Source: Micromussa lordhowensis
Lineage: Eukaryota; Cnidaria; Anthozoa; Scleractinia; Lobophylliidae
Reading direction: 5' to 3'
DNA length: 64,000 nucleotides
Assembly (NCBI GenBank): GCA_964020085.1
Contig: OZ026596.1
Coordinates: 9,470,739 to 9,534,738, forward strand
Position 1 is the first letter of the stretch; every line of letters begins with the position of its first letter. A model generated the notes under the pieces. That model was not told the origin of the DNA and did no database searches. It worked only from the letters and a program-made list of their open reading frames with translations. Below, piece by piece: positions 9,122 through 18,998 of this stretch. A program made the position numbers and the translations under genes.

Positions 9122-9790
9122 CTATTCTAATTGCAGCTTTAAAGATAGGTGAGGGTCATGAAAGTCTCGGATCGCGCTCGCTTGAGTTTCTTTCAGACTA
9201 TAAAATGATGGCGTGCTCGGTTGATCCCGAATCTGTGACCGAAAGCCTGATGTTCTTGGAGTCTTCTTCGCATTGTTTTCTTTCGTAGCAACTATTATCT
9301 TTGAAAGACAATAACCTGAATCCCAAGAGTCTCCAGAACACGCGCGAATTTTGAACCTCGGACGTAAAAAGGTAAAAGTCTGGTACTTCTTTGGCTCGTA
9401 ATTCGGAGAAAAATTGATAAATGCGAAGAGGAAACGTGTATCTTCAATAATCCGATCTATTATCGGAAGATTGTTGCATGCTTGGGGAGAAAATGAACTT
9501 TTAAATTTAATGAGGGTCGTTTCCCATACTAGAAACTCGAAATAAGCACAATTTTCCAAGTTAAAAGTCTGGAACTTATTTTCGTTCATTTCAGTTACCG
9601 ATTTTTTGATAGAATCAAAAGTCAACCCGGGAACTACAAAAATCAGCTCTATTATCTTCGAAAACCTCGCGCTAGTTACTGCGAAATCGCCAATGAAGTC
9701 AGTGGCCTTGGTCAAATTCACCCATTTTCTCTCTATTGTGCCGATTTCATCAAGCGTTCCCGATTTGAATGGCCCACCGTAACAGCTCAT
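9122..9790 (-). CDS. Unrecognised 222-codon frame
   Basis: This is the longest unexplained frame in the 8-12 kb interval. The product is mixed, without long low-complexity runs, signal peptide or membrane segment, and I recognise no domain. The C-terminal third is Ser/Thr/Arg-rich. The surrounding sequence holds repeats, so it may be a lineage-specific repeat-encoded frame or chance. No splice partners were found. Confidence 0.25.
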   Translation of the reverse strand: MSCYGGPFKSGTLDEIGTIERKWVNLTKATDFIGDFAVTSARFSKIIELIFVVPGLTFDSIKKSVTEMNENKFQTFNLENCAYFEFLVWETTLIKFKSSFSPQACNNLPIIDRIIEDTRFLFAFINFSPNYEPKKYQTFTFLRPRFKIRACSGDSWDSGYCLSKIIVATKENNAKKTPRTSGFRSQIRDQPSTPSFYSLKETQASAIRDFHDPHLSLKLQLE

Positions 9791-11697
9791 TTACATAGGC
9801 ATATGTCGCGCCATTCTGCCCAATGAACATGTCAACATTCATTAAGAATTAATGAGTTGCAACTTTTAAAATTTGAGTCGCGGAAAGTATCAGCCAAAAA
9901 GCCCCGCAGTTGTTGCGTTGTGATAGTTATAAAAACTGAACAACACCGCGGAAAATAATTCGGCAATTCACCGGGAAGATAAATATACATTGGCTGTGAT
10001 TGGTCAGACGAGCACGTGTAACGAATATCTTGCAGGTCTTGGACTCAGAGAGAATGTAAATCAAACAAGCCAGATATTCCAGTGCTTTTAAATATCTGAA
10101 CTGAATGGTTTATGAACAACTTTACTTAGAGTCCATCTACAAGCCTTGAACGTTGTCGCAAGAACTGAGCAATACCAGTGATACTGATGCCGTGCTTCAT
10201 TTGTCGAATTTCGAACAGCTTGACTTTGCGAGGATCGACTAAGTGCAATCGCCGAATTGTAGAATTTCAGACCGAGTTAAATTGCACGTAGACTGGTTGA
10301 AATTCACAAATGTGTTTTTGCGTCAATGAATTAAAGTCGTAACGTAACTAAAATAGACCTATGTTTTCTATGCTTACTTAAAATCAGCTTTGTTTTCCCT
10401 TGTTTTAGCATACTGCTTCACCATCGGAGTTGACTGCCGTTAATAGCGTCGTTCTTATAGCTATTGTGTAGCGCCTTTCGTATATGAATCTTCAGAGCAA
10501 TGTTAATTAAATTTAGAAGTGTCACTTACGTGCTAATGCAAATACTCCAATCTGATTGGCTGAGCTATTGCATCATCACCCATCAGACGAACCTGCGGAC
10601 AGGCGTTATTTTTTTTTTTTTTCTGGCGACAGGCGAGGGGGAAAAATGAACTCCTTAGAACCCCCGATCGCAGGTTGCAATCAGACAAGTGAACATTGAC
10701 CATTAAATATCTCTGGAACTAATGCAGATATTCGCAAACGGTAAACGGCGTTTTAATTTTTTCATGGAATTCTATCAGTCAATCCGCCTTAAACCCGGCC
10801 AATAGAATTAGATAAATGGTAAAATATAAAGTGCTTCAGACACCTTAGATGAAGTGTTTTCAGGGTCAGCACGATATTAAGGAGATTTTCTGAAAGTACT
10901 GTCATATAAGAAGTTAGTGCAAAACAACTATGAGAATTTTAACTGAGTGGATCCTTAGCGTAAAATTTGGGCGAATGTTTAATCGTCTTCGGTAAGAAAA
11001 TTACTTAATCTCTGCATAGTTAATAGAGGGAGTCTCCCTCCATTAACTATGATCTCTGATACAAGGCAAACTATGGCACTTTATTACATTCAAATTCATT
11101 TCTGTAATGTTTCTCAATATATTGATGCCGAAAAGGTAAAATAACTTGACAATTTTTCCTTTGTTAGGGCTACTTGAAATTTTCATGCACTGAAAAAGAT
11201 TGCCACAAAAAAAGGTTTACGAAACTTCAGAATCACACATTTACCACAGAAGATAACAAAAACATGTTAGCTTACGTCTACGTGTTTCTGAAAAACACAA
11301 TTGAGACAAATTATATAAAAAGGTAAGTTTCGTGGGAAAACCTTACTCTTTCATTTTTCTATACTCGAAAATGTTAGTGACTTTATATGACGTTAACTGC
11401 ATAATAAGCACCAAAAGATTGATAACTTATACTATGGTGATCAAAATCATTAACTTAACTCTATCTGTTTATTAACAATGATATTCACGATTATTTTATT
11501 CATAGAAAACCTAGAATAATCAGTTTATCAACGTAACAAAAACGGTTACGGAGGTTACTGTAACGGGACCTCGAGTCACTATCGCTTGAAATTAAGTTCT
11601 CTCACGCTGTTTCAAGTGAAGCTGTACTATAACAGTTACAATGAAACTGCGAGGTTACAGACCGGCTTGGTGGCGAGTAAAGAGACTCAACCATTGA
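9791..11697. other. Intergenic DNA, no gene seen
   Basis: AT-rich sequence with a short perfect hairpin at about 11016-11052 (arms CATAGTTAATAGAGGGAG) and a T run near 10610. I see no exon with matched splice phases and no RNA gene. Confidence 0.5.
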
Positions 11698-12090
11698 CCC
11701 CGGGGGGGGGGGGGGGTACTTAACAAAGTTTAATACAGGGAGGCTCCGCCCCGAGGTCCATCCCCTTACCCTTTTATATGGCACTTTGGCAGAAAAGGTA
11801 CCCCTTTTATATACCTCTTATTGAAAAAAGGTACCCCTTTCACATACGTACTTTAGGAAGTCTTGTTCTCATTTTCATGAAGGGCTTAATAAATAACCTG
11901 ATACAGCCATAAGGACCGTCTATTCGAAATATTATAATTAAAGGCCCTTTTTAATACCAAAATGACCGATTTCCCTACCCTTTTATATAAATTCCTACCC
12001 TTTTATATACCTGAAGCCTGAAAAAGGTACCCCTTTTGGGCGGAGCCTACCCGTATAGGCCATTATAGGGAGTACCCCCCCGGGGGGGTT
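11698..12090 (+). repeat. Repeat family P, copy 1: GC ends with internal TATATAAAAG-like units
   Basis: The copy is bounded by CCCGGGGG/CCCCCGGG-type ends. It contains several TACCCTTTTATATA units and a CTCCGCCC box near each end. It matches 25858-26277 in inverted orientation and a degenerate part at 45100-45225. It is probably a non-autonomous DNA element. Confidence 0.7.
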
Positions 12091-12385
12091 TTGTTCAAAC
12101 TGAGTACATTATCCGTTGCTATTTTTCTCTTTGTTTCACTACGTATTCGCATGTTGTGCAGGCATGTTTGTTTCGTATCAAATAACGTGGTGGCAGATGA
12201 ATGTGATCATGTTGTATTGGACAAGACAGCGCTATGTATGGATACCCTATGTATACAACAAAAGTGTGACGAACCAGCGTTGTGTGTACAACAAATTCAT
12301 GTTGCAAAGGAAATAAAATTCAGGTCTCGTTACATGATGTTTGTTTATCACTGTAATATTAACAATCCTGAGTACCATGTGCGTC

Positions 12386-12744
12386 AGCCGTTGATATCAG
12401 ACATTTAGTTGACAAGTTTATTTTAGCCCTGTTTATTGTTCGATAGACCTGAAATCTTAGGTAATCTAAATATCAAGTTGTTTATGAAAGCTGTCATTCT
12501 CTGGCTCGCCATGAATACCTCCAAGTTGGTCAGCAGGAGTTTTTCTTTATCGTATTTTGCTGCATTCGTTATCAGACGTTGATATCAGACATTGATACGT
12601 TTACTTTAGCCCTGTTTATTGTTTGATAGACTGAAATCTTAAGTTTTGTTTATGAAAGCCGTCGTTCTCTGGCTCGCCATGAATACCTCCAAGGAGGTCA
12701 ACAGCAGTTTTTCATTATTGTATTTTTCAGTATTCGCTATTAAA
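12386..12744 (+). repeat. Tandem repeat of about 180 bp, two units
   Basis: Units start at CAGCCGTTGATATCAGACAT (12386) and CAGACGTTGATATCAGACAT (12571). A third unit resumes at 15325, on the other side of the 12745-15324 transposon. So the transposon landed inside this array. Confidence 0.8.
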
Positions 12745-13102
12745 TATGGCAAGCCAAGCATGACAAAAGTGGGTTGAGTTCAAAATCACCTATCGAGTCT
12801 CAGTGATCGATGTGTGAGATTGAGAAATCACTGTGTGAGTTGGAAAATCACTACGTGAGATTAGAAAATTACTGTATGAGAAATTAAAATTGCTATACGA
12901 GAATGAGAAATGTCATGCGAGATCATAATTACCAATCGAGAATGAAAAACTGCCATGTGAGATTTATATTAACTGTTGACAACGAAAAATCGTTGTGTGA
13001 GAAAAAGAAATCACTACTCGAGATTATCGATTGGTTTTTCCGAGCCGGTGAGACAACCGGTCAGCGGAGAGTGTTTTGGCGGGATTTTCTCTCATCCTCA
13101 AA

Positions 13103-13390
13103 ATGGCGGAGCAACTGAGCGCCGAAGACTTTACAGAGTTTATTGATTCTCTAACGAGTATTGTTGAAAGAACCGCTTCAGTTTATCGCGCATCTGATCA
13201 TGTAGGATTAGAAATCTGTGCAAGGAAGCTTGAGGAACACACAAGAATGCTTATCGCCATATCACTGTCACAAAATTCCTCTCTAGGCGAGCTGTTTGAG
13301 GTATTAGAAGTGTCTTTAGCTATGTTGTTGAGGGATCATAAAATAGACAGGCCAAACACGACTCCCATTGGTCCATTGGTGTTATCGTAG
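13103..13390 (+). CDS. Short protein from left TIR gene, probable N-terminal remnant
   Basis: ATG 13103 to TAG 13390 encodes 95 aa. The product is mostly helical and acidic, with no recognised motif. The start lies at the inner edge of the left TIR, mirroring the minus-strand gene at 14968. Its length and position fit the N-terminal segment of a transposase/integrase-like gene whose catalytic body was replaced by the Penelope fragment; this is inference. The stop lies 5 bp from the end of the opposing gene. Confidence 0.45.
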   Translation: MAEQLSAEDFTEFIDSLTSIVERTASVYRASDHVGLEICARKLEEHTRMLIAISLSQNSSLGELFEVLEVSLAMLLRDHKIDRPNTTPIGPLVLS

Positions 13391-13394
13391 ACCT

Positions 13395-14968
13395 TCAAAG
13401 TTTGGCTCTGACGAGTATATCTTTCAACGACCTCCCTTTTCTGTACGAAAGGATTGGAGGGTCTTTAAATATTTCTCTGAGCACAGGTTGATTCCTTATA
13501 AGGTGCCACTTTGCCATTAGAATACTCTTAAGATTAGGCACAGAAGGGCGATATTCTGTAACAAACGGTAAAATTCTTTTGTGCGTCTTTTGTTTATTTT
13601 GCAGCGCCGACGATCTTTCGCTAAATTTAACTTCTGAAAGGATCTTCTCTGAGAGGTTATCTGGATAACCTCTCGCTAGTAATTTCTGTTTGAATTGCTT
13701 AATGTTCTCTTTAAAAGTTTCCTCTGAAGAGTTAGTTCTAAGAAGTCTTAAAGCTTCACCTTTAATGAAGCCTTTCCTGACGCCCGGTGGGTGACAGGAG
13801 GAGTATTCTGTGTACTGGAAAGATTCTGTCGGTTTGAAATGTGTTCGCACGTCAAGAACAGATTCTCTCTCGAATCTGCAGCCCTTATAAACGCATGTAT
13901 CCAGAAAAGTAATTTCTGTGTCTGAAATCTCAGCCGTAAATTTTATGGTCTGATGGTGATTGTTTGCTAGTTCTATGTATGTATGTAACACTGCTGCTAA
14001 CATGCTATCATCATCATCGTCATCATCAAATTTAAATTCTGGATCATCTTTAGTCTCAATATCCTTCAAAAACAATTATCAGAATTATTAACTTAAGCCA
14101 AATAAATTTAAAAGAAGTGGTATATGTATGGATTTTTAAAAGCCTTATTTCTTTATCTGTTGGACAAGTTTATCTATTATTTGTTTGTATATGTCCTGAT
14201 TCAATACAGCCCTTTCTCCAGCCAAATTAAACATGGGAGATGCAGTATTGGGCATGATTCGAATAATTGTCTAATTACCCGTTAATTACATACATATTCT
14301 CATCCACTACATAAAAAATGAAGTCGAGTTTCATCGAATCTTACCTCTGATAGATCGGGCAGCAACACTCGATTTGGCCTCACATATATGGGTTTGTTCT
14401 TGAAAAGCCGATGCAAAATTACACCAGTAATCCCTTCCTGGCCTGGTGCAAGCGTTGGCTTAACAAGCTTGTTATGGACTGACATAAGGATTTCTATATC
14501 CACAAGGCGAGGGATGGTTTCTCCAAACGCCTCCATGATGGTGGTCTCAACTTGTACTTCGTTCATGGCTTTATCAAACTGACATGCATTGAGGACATGT
14601 CCGCGCTCTGTCAATGCCACTCTTCTCCCTTGTCGCGGCACAGCATTGACTGATGGGCCAGGTAGCAAGACTAAATCGCACAGGAATGGAGTGTTTTCTT
14701 TTGGTTTCCCTTTTGGTCTTGACCTATTTGTCCTGCTGGAGGTTCCAAGTCGTCTCATGTTTGCAATTCGTCTAAAATGCGAGGAACTTGCGGGACTTGC
14801 ATTTTGATTGAAGCTCGAGCTTGGATTACCTTGTCTACCTTGCGAGCGTCCAAAAACACGAGACAATTCAGCATTAACATTCGATTGATTTGACTGAGAC
14901 ATTTGTTCCGTTAATACTCGAACTTCCTCAAGAAGATGACGGAGTTGCTGTTGTGATTGCTGCGCCAT
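13395..14968 (-). CDS. Chimeric two-exon gene: transposon N-terminal domain joined to Penelope-type RT C-terminus
   Basis: Predicted exon 1 is 14968-14345 (208 codons, phase 0), with donor AGAG|GTAAG. Predicted exon 2 is 14063-13395, with acceptor TTTTTGAAG, phase 0. The joined product would be about 430 aa. Exon 1 has a Gln-rich coiled-coil start, a basic Ser/Arg linker, then a domain resembling the region before HECT in TIR-linked E3-ligase-like genes (low certainty). Exon 2 opens with an acidic Asp run. From about 13985 it matches the C-terminal RT/thumb region of Penelope-like elements, including an ITFLDT core and an LPFVT-type stretch. The RT palm catalytic residues are not included, so it cannot be an active polymerase. 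Confidence 0.5.
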
Positions 14969-15324
14969 TTTGAGGGAGAGAAATCCCGCCAAAATACTCT
15001 CCGCTGACCGGTTGTCTCACCGGCTCGGAAAAACCTATCGATAATCTCGAGTAGTGATTTCTTTTTCTCACACAACGATTTTTCGTTGTCAACAGTTAAT
15101 ATAAATCTCACATGGCAGTTTTTCATTCTCGATTGGTAATTATGATCTCGCATGACATTTCTCATTCTCGTATAGCAATTTTAATTTCTCATACAGTAAT
15201 TTTCTAATCTCACGTAGTGATTTTCCAATCTCACACAGTGATTTCTCAATCTCACACATCGATCACTGAGATTCGATAGGTGATTTTGAACTCAACCCAC
15301 TTTTGTCATGCTTGGCTTGCCATA

Positions 15325-15470
15325 ATAAGACGTTGATATCAGACATTGATACGTTTCTTTTAGCCTTGTTTATTGTTTCATTAGAGTTAAAATCTAAAGT
15401 AATCAAAGTTTTGTTTATGAACGCCGTAGTTCTCTAGCTTGCTATTAATACCTCCTAGAATGTAAAACAA
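15325..15470 (+). repeat. Third, partial unit of the 180-bp tandem repeat
   Basis: ACGTTGATATCAGACATTGA and the following GTTTTGTTTATGAA... segment match the units at 12386-12744. It marks the right flank of the transposon insertion. Confidence 0.75.
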
Positions 15471-17330
15471 TCGGAGACCACTCTTCCCACGCCGCGTTAA
15501 CCGTTGAGTTGTAAATATTTTGGTTACGTTGTCTTATAACTACGGTGTATTTACGATCAGCCGAGTAAAACAATAAGTAGTGTGGTTCACTAATAGTTAT
15601 CATGCACGGTTAATAATAAAATTTTGCTCTTTGAAAATAAAACATGAAAATTCACTTCAACTTGCATATTTCTGTATACAGTCGAACCTCAGATTGTGGC
15701 AACCTCTCATAAGCGACCGCCTCTCCTCTCCTTTTAGGGTAAATATAAAAAATATTTTGGAACCCGCAAACAGTTTCACCCACAAGAAGGCACTAATGTA
15801 GAAACGTCGGTTCACTTACACCGCCATTAAGCGTCCTTTTTTAAATTTACTTGTAGTATAAAAGATGCTCTACACCTTTAAGAGTACTGACCCAAAACAT
15901 ATATCACAGCGTGTTCACCTTGGTCCCAGGGCCTTTTCCCTTCCCACGCCATGGAAAAGGCCAAAGGAACGAGGTTGATATTGTGTTGTTTAGGAGTGCT
16001 ACCTCTTAGGCCATTTTTTTAGGCCAAAACTTTTTTTCTTTACTGTCAAATACGTCAGTTCCCTGTTTTTTGGTCTGTCGGTCGGTCGGTCGGAAATTAA
16101 AAAAAGCCAAAACATGAAAAAAATAAAATAATAAAAAAAGAAGAAGACTCGAATTAGGAGGCCTAGTACCTCAGCATAATAACATGCGGAGCCTGGAAAT
16201 GGCAAGACGTGGTTAAACTCAAACGTGAACACCGAAAAAAAGTTGATAAAACACTGACTGTATTGAAATTATGTGTAATTACCTTCTTAATGACTTTGGA
16301 AAACGCGAAAACGGTCGAACGGGCAATAGCCTTAGGGGATAAAAAAATTACGCCACGCCCACCACTGGTCAAAACTAGTAGCAGCATATCTTCCTGTAGC
16401 CCGACTTACGATCTTAGATCGTCTTGTTGTATTTCAGCGCGTGTCTTGGGTGCCATTTGTCTAAAAGCAGGGGATGGGACTAATAAATATATGTCCATTG
16501 GACAATCTGAGAACTATTTCAGTTAAAAAGAACTATAAATGAAAGAAATATGGGCAAGCAATATCTAGGACAAACGTCGAAACCATTAACACATTTCCGC
16601 ATCTTCAGAGAGCGAAATAAGTGTCACTATTAGCATACATCCGAAACAACTTCCGGCTAAACTTCAGAATACCCGGCTTCTTTGATGTACCCTGATCCGA
16701 GTGATCTTGGATCACTGATCCAGATCCGGATCACACCAAAGGAACGCACCCCAAGTCTTGGAAAGTACTGGAAACTGTTTCCAGCCACCTTAAAGTGCCT
16801 ATGAAATGAAAAAGAATTGCTGCTTATTTGAAAGGCTTTTCAAAATAAAGAAGAATGGCATTTTTCTTTTTGGAATATATTTTTTCATTTTAGAGATATT
16901 GACATTTTTGTATTATGTAAATTAGGAAAGTGATGACATCATGAGGTTTGCAAAATAGTAAAATACTAAATAAAGAATATCTCTGGAAATATTGAAGCGG
17001 TGTTCTTCAAACTTGGCACCAGAAATGTACATCACAAAAGAAGCAAAATGACAACTGTTGTGCTGTTGCCACGACAACAGTTTTGCTCTGAAATTCCCAG
17101 TTTTTATCTTGACCAAGGACCATCTACTCCAGCCAATCTAATGGTGAGAGTTAAGACAATATGGGAACCATGTCTGTTCAAAGCATGACCCTCTTTCTCA
17201 CTTTAAAGGGTTGAAAATGAGGATATTTGGTTTTTGACAGAAAGAGACTGGAAACAAGAGAGTTTCCATGGCAACAACACTATGGGTGTCATTTGGTTTC
17301 TTTTGTGATGTACATTTCAGCATAAATAAA
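15471..17330. other. Intergenic DNA with repeat fragments
   Basis: A pogo-like terminus (CAGTCGAACCTC) lies at about 15680. Half of the GATCC-rich MITE family is at about 16680-16750 (full copy 30415-30592). Inverted ATGTACATCACAAAAGAA arms occur at about 17024 and 17300. No gene is supported. Confidence 0.5.
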
Positions 17331-17369
17331 TAAAAATAAATAAATTTTGCTATTTTATATAGCGCATTT

Positions 17370-17383
17370 ATCTATATATATAA

Positions 17384-17414
<31 letters not shown>

Positions 17415-17500
17415 TTTTGCCAGACTGCTCCACGCAGTTCACAATTTTCATGAGAAAGTACAGTATGATATACCGGTGCCCCCAGGTCAGAATAAGTAAT
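17370..17500 (+). repeat. Repeat family G, copy 1 (GCGCTTTACAACACTTTGTG)
   Basis: This matches 28790-28960: both share the ATAGCG..., the GCTTTACAACACTTTGTGGG core, CACGCAGTTCACAAT and a downstream GTACCCCC-like stretch. A SINE-like family is possible, but no A/B boxes are seen in this part. Confidence 0.65.
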
Positions 17501-17755
17501 AAGTAACGACGATTTCTCTTCATTTACGAATTCGACCAAGGAGGCGAGACTGCTAAGAAATGACATACTAAGTTAAAATTAAGATGTCAGAATTAATCAT
17601 AAAGATTTACAAACGTTCACACACTGCATTAAGAACAAAAGCAAGAGTTGTGAAAGTCAAGCACGATCTCCTTCACATCCTTTCACAGGTGAATCAGAAC
17701 AAAACAAACCACTAACCTTTCTCACTAGAATCTATGCGAAACAAGACGACGGCTA

Positions 17756-17875
17756 GTCTCCTCCGCAGCCGTTATTAGGGTCGTCTCGCAACGCTTCTCC
17801 CCCACTAGTAGGGGAGAAGCGTTGCGTGGGGGAGAAGCGTTGCGTGACGACCCTAATAACGGCTGCGGAGGAGAC
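17756..17875. repeat. Palindromic MITE with 13-bp flanking direct repeat
   Basis: The ends GTCTCCTCCGCAGCCGTTAT are perfectly inverted. The middle has two GGGGAGAAGCGTTGCGT copies. ACAAGACGACGGC occurs just left (17741) and right (17874), suggesting a 13-bp target duplication. The ends match a repeat I recall as abundant in corals. Confidence 0.75.
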
Positions 17876-18101
17876 AAGACGACGGCCTGCCGTGTGACTT
17901 CTGTTAAAAAGTGGCGCAGTGCACTCTGGTTAAATGCAATGCATTCTGGTAAAAAGTGATGATTTCGAGAATATTCGTACCCCCCTTCTATATATCTTTC
18001 TTAAATGCTGACTAGGGTATCTAAAAGATAGTAATGCTACGGTACATTCTGTTGATAGTGACATGTCTTACGCGGTGATTCATCTACCTGTGCGTTCCAA
18101 G

Positions 18102-18361
18102 ATTTACATTAACCTTTAGTTCTCAAACTAGTGTCAAATCGTAGTGTGTAACTTAAAATCTGTCCTTGTATGCATCAACTTCATACATGATTATGCATCG
18201 ATGGCGAGGTGTGACAAGGGATCATCACAAAAAGCATATCTTTTTTTTTTACGTTTACATTAACCTTTAGTTCTCAAAGTAGTGTCAAATCGTAGTGTGC
18301 AACTTAAAATCTGTCCTTGTATGCATCAACTTCAACAACAAGGGATCATCACAAAAAGCAC
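18102..18361 (+). repeat. Tandem duplication of about 145 bp
   Basis: 18102-18246 and 18251-18361 share TTACATTAACCTTTAGTTCT and the ATCATCACAAAAAGCA end. The second unit lacks about 25 bp. Confidence 0.75.
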
Positions 18362-18384
18362 ATGGTGATCTGAACTATGTTTGG

Positions 18385-18640
18385 ACTTAAAACTTCAAAA
18401 TTTAGTAACAAATGTATGGATTGCCGGACACTTGTCCGGAAATCCACACATTTCTTTGGAAATTTTGAAGTTTTTGAATGGCTGTATCTTGTTCAATATT
18501 GGCCCAATTAACACGAAACTTAAGGATTTTTTAAAGCTCAGTGTGCTCTTTCTGAATATATGGGTCTTGTGTTGTTAATCCCATAATACACGGACTTGTA
18601 CCCAGGCCCCCACCGTATGAAATCCGGCAATGCGCCACCT
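18385..18640 (+). repeat. Repeat family H, copy 1, with hairpin core
   Basis: This is collinear with 32190-32440 over the right part. The hairpin core at 18396-18467 is inverted relative to the other copy. The stem contains GGATTGCCGGACA/TGTCCGGAAATCC. Confidence 0.75.
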
Positions 18641-18998
18641 TGGCGCCAGGGGACAGGTGAAGGCGACTTTCTCAGTTCTCGATATCCGTTTTTCAGTGAT
18701 TAGGAGTATAGAGGAGCAGAAGTGGTAAGAGTGCTCGCATCCCAACAACGTGACGCGGTGGAATCAGTTTGCTACGAGAGAGTAGCGTTGTGTTACAGAG
18801 AGAGGGCCAGGAGAACAAGACTACGGGTACTCAACTTTTTCTCCCTGCTAAAAAAACCGATTCGATCTGGATAGAGGACCCGCAAGAGTCCAGTTAGGGT
18901 TGAGGTAGCTTCCTCTATAAATACCATACTTTTTTATTTATAAAACCCGTCAAGGCAACAATATAGAGTTCACAGGACATGCTCAGACTTTTCAAAAG

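Larger units (their letters stand above)
12745..15324. mobile_element. TIR DNA transposon with two convergent genes and a captured Penelope RT tail
   Basis: Inverted repeats at 12745-13114 and 14957-15324 begin TATGGCAAGCCAAGCATGAC and are near-identical. Each repeat ends inward at an ATG (13103 plus strand, 14968 minus strand) in the same CTCAAAATGGCG context, so both genes start inside the TIRs and read towards each other. Each TIR contains about nine degenerate 20-bp GTGAGA-TGAAAAATCACT-type subrepeats. No intact transposase remains. The flanks are TA-rich and a clean target-site duplication cannot be defined. It is probably a rearranged member of a family that pairs an integrase-like gene with a HECT-ligase-like gene in fish and cnidarians (from memory). 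Confidence 0.7.

Noticed and set aside
12091..12408. 105-codon plus frame with a hydrophobic start
   Set aside because: Lies at the edge of repeat family P and runs into the 180-bp tandem repeat; no homology or exon signals.
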